Source: Isohypsibius dastychi (taxonomy: Eukaryota; Tardigrada; Eutardigrada; Parachela; Isohypsibiidae). Taken from it: DNA of 15,674 nt. A program made the translations under genes and the position numbers. Under the pieces are notes generated by a model. The model saw nothing but the letters and a program-made list of their open reading frames with translations, was not told where the DNA came from and ran no database searches. How positions within the stretch are numbered: the stretch's first letter is position 1; each line of letters starts with the position of its first letter. The stretch covers positions 1 through 15,674 of the forward strand of contig JAQIWT010000729.1 in assembly GCA_034696485.1 (NCBI GenBank), written 5' to 3'. This document shows positions 1-11,327 of the stretch, piece by piece.

Positions 1-486
1 AAGCAGACTGTATCTATGACTATCTGGAACTGTTTGACGAAAATTTCACCCCATATGCAAAATTCTGCAACATATCCGGGCCAAACGGTCACAGAAGTCC
101 TGGAAGGGAGACCGTGAGTAGCAGCATGTTCAACCTGCAACTTGCCAAATTAGGAAATCTTCAATTCGTTTTAGTTGATTGTTTTCGACACCGATAGCTC
201 GTTTGGATATTCAGGGTTCAACATCACAGTAAAAGGTCAGCTGGTCCGTTTACTTGATAGCTCTCTTTCTGAAATCATGTAACCATCTCTAGTCTCGGCC
301 TGCCGAATGTCCGAGATAACATGCTCCAGTGACGAGGATGTGTGTATACAGAGCAGTGCTGTTTGTGATGGTTCGTCATTTCCGCAGTTTTTCCATTTGA
401 ACCTGCATTTATTTCTCACGACTTCTTATCTTGCAGGTCGGAAAGACTGCCCTGGTGGAGTGGATGAACTGAACTGCCGGTTGTAA
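1..486 (+). CDS. CUB-LDLa extracellular protein, C-terminal end (partial)
   Basis: This is the 3' part of a secreted or cell-surface protein; the 5' part lies outside the window. I read four exons: 1-113 (codons start at base 3), 175-235, 293-370 and 437-486. Their introns are 61, 57 and 66 nt, with donors gtgagt, gtcagc and gttcgt and AG acceptors. The phases match at every junction. Exons 1-2 encode the second half of a CUB domain: a Cys followed by YDYLELFD, then a Cys, then FDTDSSFGYSGFNITV. Exons 3-4 encode a complete LDL-receptor class A module with six cysteines, the DEDVC...CDG stretch and the calcium-binding end CPGGVDELNC. A stop (TAA 484-486) follows two residues after the last Cys, so as read the protein ends without a membrane anchor. 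CUB-LDLa pairs occur in NETO/LEV-10-type and other extracellular proteins, so the exact family is open. The exon 2 donor is weak. Confidence 0.8.
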
Positions 487-1080
487 AAGCACATTTAGCT
501 ACCTTTCTTAAAAACTATCTTTTCTTGAACGCTACAAAGGTATGTTTCTGCTAGCGAACTCTATATTCTGATGTTTTCATCATATGGGACACCACGTATC
601 AGTCAGGACCTGCGAATAAGAAACTCACCTTATCCACGCTCGTTTCGATGTTGTCGTTCTACCCAGATGTCTGAAGTGAAGTTAAAGCGATGTGCTTCTC
701 GTTTGCTGACGTGGTCTAGCATTCGCTGATTACCTTTCATTCCTTTTCACACTTTTTCCCATTTTTTAGACCCTGCTTACCGGTAGCTCGCTGACAGACA
801 GCATGCTTAGCTGTATCATTCATATTTACCGCGGATGTGAATCTTACTCTTTTGCTTCGTGTGGCAGAACAGGGCGAAACCACCTTCCTCGACAATGAGA
901 ACCTGAAACATGTGATTAGCCACGAATTTTGGATGAATCAAGGCTAAAATGTTGGCTGATCATCAAGCGCATTATGAATGTCGTGCGTCAGCCTGATACA
1001 GGCAACTTGTAGAACGCAAGATTTATAATTATTTTCTGCATCAACATAACACGGAATCCCGCCGCATACTTTTGCGGAAA

Positions 1081-1182
1081 TGATTCCAATAGCCCCCCTA
1101 ACCCCCACCTAAACCTTTCTGGTTTAAGAAAGGTCAAGCTTCATCTCATACTGGGGGTTGGGGGACTGTCAGGTTGGTATCA
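1081..1182. repeat. Inverted-repeat element with C-rich and G-rich arms
   Basis: The left end TGATTCCAA and the inverted right end TGATACCAA differ at one base. Inside them lie matching inner arms, CCTAACCCCCA (1097-1107) against the reverse complement of TGGGGGTTGGGGG (1152-1164). Between the arms is a further short hairpin, acctttct...agaaaggt. The whole is about 102 bp. It is probably a small non-autonomous element or a foldback. No target-site duplication was recognised. Confidence 0.5.
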
Positions 1183-2065
1183 TTCATCATAGACTTTTGT
1201 TCACCATGTTGACTGATCTCTTAGGGAGAGCATGGAACGGCGGGCCGAAGATGCGCCTGAGAGTTTTCACCGTTTCGGATATTCCCACAGAAAATGGTCT
1301 CAGGAGCCGGTTTCATGGCTGTAAAATTCAGATTTTCTTCCTGGTCTTTATTCGTACGGCTCTTGACCGAAACAAGCAGAGAGAAACAGAAGAAGCAAGT
1401 GTGAAAGCATTGGACACTTTTTGTTCTGCTAGCGGGAATCAAAAGAATGTTCCAACGAAAAATCCCCATATTTTCACGTAGTGCTTTCATAGAAATCTTT
1501 CTCAGAAATGTTTGGCTGATGTCAATGGTGGCATTTGACAAGAGGTTCAGTCAGCGGACGCGAAATAATACACTCCGCTAACCCCTATACTTATCGAATT
1601 CTAGCAGATCATATGCATTAGTGTCACTGATTCAATAGTGATCGAGTACCCGCACCTCCAATATACTACCCTTGATTGCCAAACGACAACCAATCAAGCA
1701 AGTAAGACCAGGCAAAAACGGATAGCTTTTTGAAAAACTTAAATCAAGCTAAATCGTTTGCAGAGTGTGCCTGAAGAACCTCGAGAACTTAATATTTCCG
1801 TTGCGCGAGTGTGTTGACCCCCCGGAGCTTCAAACGTAGAAATTGTTTCAATCCCCCATATTTTTATCCATCTGTACGAATGCCGCATTGATCAAACAAA
1901 ATCTCCATGCTGAATTATTTAGTGATCACCTGGAGTAGGGATTTGCGTCCTCGGGATGAAGCTTGACATTTAAGAAGATGTGGTTTGCATTAACTGCAGT
2001 ATATCTGGTCACACCGATACAACAAGACGCGGTTGAGATTACTGTATTCAACGGTCACTCGATCG

Positions 2066-2083
2066 AGCTGTTTTTAAACAGCT
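2066..2083. repeat. 18-bp perfect palindrome
   Basis: AGCTGTTT-TT-AAACAGCT is a perfect inverted repeat with a 2-nt centre. It could be a dimeric binding site or chance. No gene is close enough to assign a role. Confidence 0.4.
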
Positions 2084-2231
2084 TTGCCCAGAAGAAGCGA
2101 AGTGTTTAACAGTCACAAATTTTGAAGGTTTGGCTTCAGGTCGCAGTCAACAGTGAGCGCAACAAGAAACTGTAAGTTCTCGAAACATAAATAAGTTCAA
2201 CAGAGGAGTTTAAAACAAATATGCCATGAGC

Positions 2232-2522
2232 TCAAAAAAGAGCGATACTATGCAGTTTTTCCTTATCCAGCGAATGTATTTCTCGACCTCGACGCTGATT
2301 TTCCAAGCTCCATCCTCCTTCTTCTGGTGAACGCTTTCCACCTAGTTTCCAGCTGCGAGGGAGCCAAAATTTGGGTTGAAGCATTAGCTGTGGTGGCTGC
2401 TTGGTAATGAACGTGGGAGATTGATGACCAAACCAGCCAACGGACGGACTGAATAGTGCTCGCGGTGAGCCAGAAAACGCCACATCTGGCATCAATACAA
2501 TGCACAACAGAAGAACTAGCAT
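2232..2522 (-). CDS. Candidate small secreted peptide precursor (unrecognised)
   Basis: This is a 96-codon ORF with a true ATG at 2522-2520 and TGA at 2234-2232. I do not recognise the family. The N-terminus reads as a signal peptide: a run of Leu/Val/Ile/Cys (residues 2-10), then MPDVAFS with a plausible cleavage near residues 17-18. The rest is hydrophilic, with no Cys after the signal. It carries a Gly-Gly-Lys-Arg site (61-64) and an Arg-Arg site (77-78). Gly before a dibasic site is the usual signal for prohormone cleavage and C-terminal amidation, so a peptide ending near FWLPRSWKLG could be released. A TATAAAAG box lies about 65 nt upstream of the ATG. No poly(A) signal was seen downstream. 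It is equally possible that this is a chance ORF; homology or transcript data would decide. Confidence 0.4.
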   Translation of the reverse strand: MLVLLLCIVLMPDVAFSGSPRALFSPSVGWFGHQSPTFITKQPPQLMLQPKFWLPRSWKLGGKRSPEEGGWSLENQRRGREIHSLDKEKLHSIALF

Positions 2523-2585
2523 GTTACAGATCTAATGCGCGTGAAAAACTAATAAACTACCTGAAACATCCGCCATCAGTTTCGG

Positions 2586-2593
2586 CTTTTATA
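2586..2593 (-). promoter_or_regulatory. TATA box for the candidate peptide gene
   Basis: On the minus strand this reads TATAAAAG, 64-71 nt upstream of the ATG at 2522. A start site about 30 nt downstream would give a 5' UTR of some 35 nt. This is the only good TATA-like match noted close to a start codon in the window. Confidence 0.4.
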
Positions 2594-2849
2594 TGTTTGG
2601 GACCACGATGGTGATTTTTGACCTTACCTACACATCAGTGCGGAAAACGGGTTGATTTCGATCGATTTGAGGTTGTAGAAATATGATGTCTGTAATCAGG
2701 GGCTTTTAACTGACGTCAACATTCACATCTTGTTTACTATCATTATAGACACCTACTTAATAATTTCTCGAACTTGCGGGCGCTCTCTGAACTACGCGGA
2801 CTCTCGACGAACTGCTCGCCACCTTATTTGGCATGCTTCTGTCACGAGG

Positions 2850-2954
2850 CACGGTGTATGTCTCCGCCAAAATTAAGAATACACCCCTCATAGACTTAAC
2901 GTGCCTTTTTATTCGAGGGGTGTATTCGTAATATTAGCGGAGACGTACACGGTG
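2850..2954. mobile_element. MITE-like foldback element
   Basis: Two 40-nt arms, 2850-2889 and 2915-2954, are inverted copies with 5 mismatches around a 25-nt loop. CACGGTG also appears in direct orientation at both outer edges (2850-2856 and 2948-2954). It can therefore be read as a 7-bp target duplication around a 91-bp element whose termini start TA(T/C)GTCTCCGC. There is no coding capacity, which is typical of non-autonomous DNA transposon derivatives. Confidence 0.65.
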
Positions 2955-3481
2955 GATGATTTTGAGATTTCTGTGTGTTTTCAGCTTCCAGTGTAGGTGC
3001 TACTTTGACGAGAGAAACAGAATGCCAGGCCCTCAACGTATTTAAACAAACTGCAATCCAGCTGCAGCCAAAAGATATGCTCCTCAAATTTTAGTCTTGA
3101 GGTTCTGCAGCGCACCTCTCTTTTTCGATTTCAGTCGTCGAGGTTAAAAGGCGAGAGAATGACAATGCAGCGCCCAATTTGTGAGTTCCTGCGCAGATAG
3201 TCAAAACACATTGCATCTGACCCAGTTTGAGTTGGTGTCGGCCACTTCAAAGCCACTACAGCAAGCAAACTTGGATTCAAGTTTGCCCCTAGTCAATCTC
3301 GATGGAAAATGGTACTACGGTCGTCAAACTTCAGTTGAACCAAGCTCAAAGCAATGAAACGCGGGAAGAAAAACTGCAGAGAAGCTGTTCCTCGAACAGT
3401 TATCCTCAATGTGATTTTTGGAACTCTCGTTGAGAGAGTTGGATTCCATTTCAAGCAGACACGAAGATATTGATGATGTTT

Positions 3482-3496
3482 GGGGGGGGGGGGGGG
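3482..3496 (+). repeat. G15 homopolymer
   Basis: Fifteen consecutive G. The tract length is likely polymorphic or uncertain from sequencing, and it creates spurious Gly/Pro ORFs on the two strands. Confidence 0.9.
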
Positions 3497-3897
3497 CTGT
3501 ATCATGGTTGCCTGACGGTTGGTGTAGGTGAACTTCTAGTTGAGTTTGAAGCACGAAGGACTGATGTAAACTTTCTCATCGCAGACCGTCATCGATCAAA
3601 ACTAGTCGGTTTGATAAGAAGCAAAACTGGGAAACCACGGGAAACTAATGAACCGAACTGAAACTTAGAGATGGATCGAAGTGGAATGCCGATTTCAGTT
3701 GTACACAAAACCCAGCAAGAACTGCCGCTAAGTCCAATGAAATGTTTGATCAAAACGCATTGATCTGTTGGACCTGGAGCTTCGCAAAATCTGCTTTCTT
3801 TCACTTGATTGGTGTGCCAGCAGACATCGACATATCATTTCTGCCAAATCTACACTCTGACTTAGGAATCGGTGTTCTATCCTACGCACGTCATGAT

Positions 3898-4758
3898 TCA
3901 CCAGGCAGATTGTTTATCTAGAAAGGGGTTTGTTGATGGCGGATCAACAGAAAGATCAATCAAATCAATAAGGTTATCAGTCTCAGCAGGCTGAACATTA
4001 GTCGTACGCTCAGATGGAAACGTTTCCTGGACATGTGCTCTTGAAGAGTGCGGTTTCACTGGTTCGCTTATGATGTCCTCCTCGTCTACAACGGTCGAGT
4101 CTTCATCCTGACTTGCAGCAAGTGCCAACATGAGCTGAGCTTGTTCCTCATCCGGATTTTTCGGCAGCATGAGATCCCGATCACGTTCAGTCAGTTCATT
4201 CCACACAGGGGCGCTCGGTCCACTTGAACCCCAATCCAGCAGCTCGATTCCATTGAACATACTGGTGTATTCTGATTTCGCATACTTGACCCTCGTTTTG
4301 ATCAGTTTAGCTCTTGATCTTTCCGACTCGAGCAGACGCTGATCCATTAACAAATTCAACAGATTTTTTGCTCTTTCTCGAACACTTTTCCCAACTTCCT
4401 TCTCATCTTCGATATATTGAACATACTGCAGTTCCGCGATGGTCGACATTCGCCTGCGGCAGCACACAGGGAACGTCTCCGCTCCGGACTTGATGATATA
4501 TTCGAGAACGACCAGAGCTTTGTAAACATGTTTCCAGTTATCTTCCTCCAGTCTCCAAAAGAGCTCGTTTAAGATCAAATGAGATTTCTGAAATGAGCTT
4601 TCGGCCAGTTCTGCCATTGTTGCACCTGATGGTCCCCATGCGTCCGCATTGGTGGCTTCGCGGACTTTGATCTGAATGTCATCAACGATGCTCGAATCAC
4701 ACAAATACCCAATCCTTCTGCACACTTTTTGGATATTATCGATTAGCGCCACTTTTGA
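3898..4758 (-). CDS. Epsin-like ENTH-domain clathrin adaptor
   Basis: This is a single open exon of 286 sense codons ending in TGA (3900-3898). Epsins bind phosphoinositides through the ENTH domain and link ubiquitinated cargo to clathrin and EH-domain proteins at budding membranes. Residues 1-155 (counted from the first codon after the acceptor) are an ENTH domain, with IKVREATNADAWGPSG (30-45), NWKHVYKALVVLEYIIKSG (74-92) and a later VRERAKNLLNLL. A UIM-like helix follows at about 204-221 (EEQAQLMLALAAS), then a clathrin box LIDLIDL (263-269) and an NPF motif (277-279). The order matches epsins, but the protein is much shorter than the usual roughly 500-650 aa. No ATG opens the exon: TAG precedes codon 1 in frame, and the first internal ATG would cut the ENTH domain. 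The Met must therefore come from an upstream exon or a spliced leader. S-K-V here aligns with the M-W-K-V start of epsinR from memory. No introns, unlike its neighbours. Confidence 0.88.
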   Translation of the reverse strand, partial: SKVALIDNIQKVCRRIGYLCDSSIVDDIQIKVREATNADAWGPSGATMAELAESSFQKSHLILNELFWRLEEDNWKHVYKALVVLEYIIKSGAETFPVCCRRRMSTIAELQYVQYIEDEKEVGKSVRERAKNLLNLLMDQRLLESERSRAKLIKTRVKYAKSEYTSMFNGIELLDWGSSGPSAPVWNELTERDRDLMLPKNPDEEQAQLMLALAASQDEDSTVVDEEDIISEPVKPHSSRAHVQETFPSERTTNVQPAETDNLIDLIDLSVDPPSTNPFLDKQSAW

Positions 4759-4774
4759 CTAGAATTATTACAAG
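4759..4774 (-). promoter_or_regulatory. Splice acceptor (candidate trans-splice site) before the epsin-like exon
   Basis: On the minus strand the sequence reads ...TTGTAATAATTCTAG, then TCAAAAGTG. The AG (4760-4759) leaves the ENTH frame in phase 0. The site lies about 75 nt after the AATAAA of SDHA. The pyrimidine tract is weak. It could be a cis acceptor for an exon further upstream, or a spliced-leader acceptor. Confidence 0.5.
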
Positions 4775-4834
4775 CTTGGCAAGTTAGTTCCACACATGAA
4801 TTACGACAGCCGTTTGATCTTTTCGTAGTAAAAC

Positions 4835-4840
4835 TTTATT
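4835..4840 (-). terminator. Poly(A) signal AATAAA for SDHA
   Basis: The minus strand reads CAATAAAG, about 345 nt after the SDHA stop. It is the only AATAAA between SDHA and the epsin-like gene, and it would give a 3' UTR of about 360 nt. Confidence 0.6.
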
Positions 4841-5184
4841 GAAAATGAGCCTCGGTTCATCGTTTTCATATTTTGGTTTGAAATGCAAGGTTTCCATAGC
4901 GTTGATTCTTAAGAATTCAGACGTGGACCAGAAATCGAGTAAACAATGTACTGATTCAAGAAGCGGCGCGGTTGTATGCAAACCGAAAAACCAGGACTTG
5001 GAACCAGATTCCGTTTCAGTGGTCCAAAAGCAGAGTTTCTACATTTAAGCACTGAATCATTACCGAAGATGACATTCTGCAGATAAAACTCGAAGACACA
5101 AGAATATAAATAATCTGGGATGCAAATCAAGCCGAAATTAGCGCTGGTTTTGTAAGCTAGCTAGCCAGTCAACGAAAGCCGATT

Positions 5185-9043
<3,859 letters not shown>

Positions 9044-9465
9044 GGCCAGTCAACTCCAGTGAGAGAGCTGCACGGGGGAGAACGATGTGTAATCCGACTT
9101 CCGATGAAAGCAGCCTTTTGCATCAAAATATCAAAACAAACAGAACAGAACACCATCAGAATTTTGAATTTGCAAATCTGCGTGCGCAGGCAGGGAGGTT
9201 AAATCAGGCGCAGGTCTCATACTGAAACTCGACCGATGTAGCCGCGTTAGGGCCATCTGCACTACAGAATTGTTAGATAATCCGCAATGTTTGGGTTTTG
9301 CGATTCGGAATTCCGAATTCGGATTCGCTCGCGAAGTGTGTTGTCTCCCTAGCTGACTTCGCATTTATCTCCGTTGAAAGATTAATACCGTTCCTGTGTT
9401 AATCCCGAACACGTGAAGCCTGGATCTTGATTACTATTTAGGAAAACCATTTTGTCAGAAAAACC
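9044..9465. promoter_or_regulatory. Divergent promoter region between SDHA and the NYN gene
   Basis: The 422 bp between the two start codons must hold both 5' UTRs and the promoters of the divergent genes. No TATA box was seen. A perfect 16-bp palindrome ATTCGGAATTCCGAAT (9303-9318), followed by a partial copy GAATTCGGATTCG, is the most striking element. Acceptor-like sites lie just before each ATG: TTTTGTCAG at 9446-9454 (+), and GTGCAG on the minus strand upstream of SDHA. Confidence 0.5.
9303..9318. repeat. 16-bp perfect palindrome in the shared promoter
   Basis: ATTCGGAATTCCGAAT equals its own reverse complement and overlaps a second, imperfect GAATTCGGATTCG. It has the form of a dimeric transcription factor site. 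No factor is assigned. Confidence 0.5.
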
Positions 9466-11099
9466 ATGTTGGGGGATGGACCGTCAGGACCAGGACTTCG
9501 TCCAAAATTTGACGCGTTTCCTCGAACTGTCAGTTGTGATTACGATCCTTCCTTATTTGACTCAACAGATTCTTCAGGTAAACTGAAAACAGACGGCAAA
9601 CAATTCGTATAAATTTGGACGTCAGAAATTTGGAAAACGTTAATGTATTTCAGATGCCAACGCTGTTCAAAGAAGCGACATTGGGATATTCTGGGATCTT
9701 CGGCGTTATCATTTGGGAGCTGCACTGACAACTACGGAGTCGATTATTGTTGCTATAAAGTACAACGCTGATATGATCCGTCATTTTTGCTCCGAGTGGT
9801 TGGGTTTGAATGGATTGAACGTTTCCGTCAAGTTTGCACTTGTCTGTGATCTTCCACATACGGCGGGATTAGAAATGACGGGAAGAAGCAAAATCATCCA
9901 GGCTTTCGACGAATATGAGGTTAGTTTCCGGGTGAAATTACTATAATTCAAATCACTGCAGAATTGCCGGACTTTGATTAATTGTGTTTGTCAAATAACA
10001 GAACATCTGTTGGTAATGTTTTTTGCCATCGTTTTTGTACATTTTTTCACAGCTGTTTTCTCTTGGAATCTCGAAAGGTTGTTCACTTAATTTTATAACA
10101 TTATGGGTATGAACAGGTTCTTTCATCTAAGTTCTGATTTCCGGTTAAATCTTAGTTTTTGGATCAATGTTCTTGTTTTTCAGATCCAGTTCTCCAATGT
10201 CAGCGGAAACAATAACGTACCTGTCGCGCGCCGGGAGGGAATTTGTCGCTTTGTTCACCAGTTTATGAACGATTTCCCTCGACCTCTCCTTGTTGTGATA
10301 TCGGGTGAGTTGTATAAGTTGTAGCAGTGATGAATTACAGATTGATATTGTTTTCATCCCGGTTTCGATTGTTTAAAAGTGTGATTATTTATCCTGAATT
10401 TTCTTTGTCTGCGAAATAATTCCGTATGCTTTCATTTAAGTCTGTTTTTCTTTTCTTTGTAGATGACCTGCGACTCTTCCAATCTGTCAGAAATATTTCC
10501 GGTGACGCTGATATTGTTCCCATTATAACGCGAAATCGGCAGGGGCGAGCGACGGATGGCCAATGTCGGAGGTTTTTCAATAAGCTTCTTGCTGATTCCA
10601 TCGTCCGACATCCTTGGGACATCTACTTTTATGAAACTGTTATCCGAGCAACAATCAAAGACCGTCATTATCCCAAAAATTCCCTTCAAATTCTGTATTC
10701 TACAACAAGAGACACAAGAACGTTGAAAACTCCTCTTTTTGCTTTCCTGATGTCGTTTATCCTAGAGCGTTGCACCTTATATGTTCTGAGGAGGTACGTG
10801 AGTTCTTCATCTGGAATGGTATTTTAGCGCAGTTTCAACCTGTCAGCTCAGCTGGGGACATTCTTGAATCCTAGCCCTTGTCCTCTAAGCCGGTTTTTGA
10901 TTTGGTTGGTGGTTAAATTGTTTTCAGTGCATTGGGCTCGCCTTTAATCTCACTCATTTGTTTGATGGGAAATAAATCTTCCGACGGACTTGTGATTATT
11001 AGTCTAGTTTCGGAATATCTTTTTGCGACGCGGGTGTTTAGTGCTGAAAGATATCAGGCGAACTTATTAAGCTGCTTTTCAAGAAATTTGGGAGTCTGA
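9466..11099 (+). CDS. Divergent NYN-domain (MARF1-like) protein
   Basis: Five exons fit: 9466-9577, 9654-9919, 10184-10304, 10463-10793 and 10928-11099, with introns of 76, 264, 158 and 134 nt. They give 333 aa. Residues 46-180 resemble the LabA-like NYN (PIN-fold RNase) domain of MARF1/limkain b1. They start DIGIFWDLRRYHLG (MARF1 has the FWDIEN pattern), then FALVCD (98-103) and LLVVISDD (161-168), where MARF1 has a VVLIS-type strand and Asp. The central AADD-type acidic pair expected in MARF1 falls on NVPVARREG (137-145), so one acidic position seems changed. NYN proteins cleave or bind RNA; activity here is uncertain. The rest (180-333) was not recognised. The last exon is the least secure: without it, exon 4 reads on to a TAG at 10825-10827, and an AATAAA lies at 10971-10976. 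Confidence 0.65.
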
Positions 11100-11327
11100 A
11101 CCAGCTGCCGCGGCACGTTAACCATCAGCGCGCGTTGTGAGGAACTGCCCCAACGATCTTCGGCGGGATTTTAATTTCCAGGCTTGAGAAAGATGCAGGT
11201 CTTCATTTTAGTTTTCATTGTTTGGACTTTCGAGATGGACCGTGGATGGTCCGCCGGCCCCGAAGCAGAATTTCTTAGCGACCCGGCGTTCAGCACCAGT
11301 TTGTTTAACCCCATGAGATTGACCACA
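11100..11327. other. Convergent 3' regions of the NYN and ZP genes
   Basis: Only 228 bp separate the stop codons of the two convergent genes. On the minus strand an ATTAAA (11170-11175) could be the ZP gene's poly(A) signal. No plus-strand AATAAA was found after 11099. Confidence 0.45.

Larger units (their letters stand above)
487..2231. other. Intergenic or 3' UTR sequence with no recognisable gene
   Basis: No coding family was recognised on either strand. The overlapping ORFs of about 106 codons at 1158-1541 on the two strands resemble no known family and carry no splice or start context. The stretch holds an inverted-repeat element (1081-1182) and a small perfect palindrome (2066-2083). 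No clear AATAAA for the upstream CUB-LDLa gene was found. Confidence 0.5.
2523..3897. other. Intergenic region with no recognisable gene
   Basis: Apart from the TATA-like box next to the peptide ORF, a foldback element (2850-2954) and a run of 15 G (3482-3496), I see no gene. The short ORFs around 3293-3804 are explained in part by the homopolymer (a Pro or Gly run) and match no family. The epsin-like gene's 3' UTR should lie at the right edge, but no AATAAA was found on the minus strand. Confidence 0.5.

Noticed and set aside
847-947. Possible small plus-strand exon after the CUB-LDLa stop (reading EQGETTFLDNENLK, ending at TAA)
   Set aside because: The acceptor-like site is present, but no donor in the LDLa exon joins it in phase and the sequence resembles no known tail.
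1158-1541. Overlapping ORFs of about 106 codons on both strands
   Set aside because: No recognised domain, no supported start or splice sites, and the two strands compete. Probably chance.
3293-3554. Proline-rich minus-strand ORFs
   Set aside because: The Pro run is only the translation of the G15 homopolymer; nothing else supports coding.
4784-4981. 65-codon minus-strand ORF as the first exon of the epsin-like gene, joined through a GTAATT donor
   Set aside because: The phase would fit, but it overlaps the SDHA poly(A) signal, adds about 59 unrelated residues before the ENTH helix and has a weak donor. It is kept only as the alternative that would refute the leader model.
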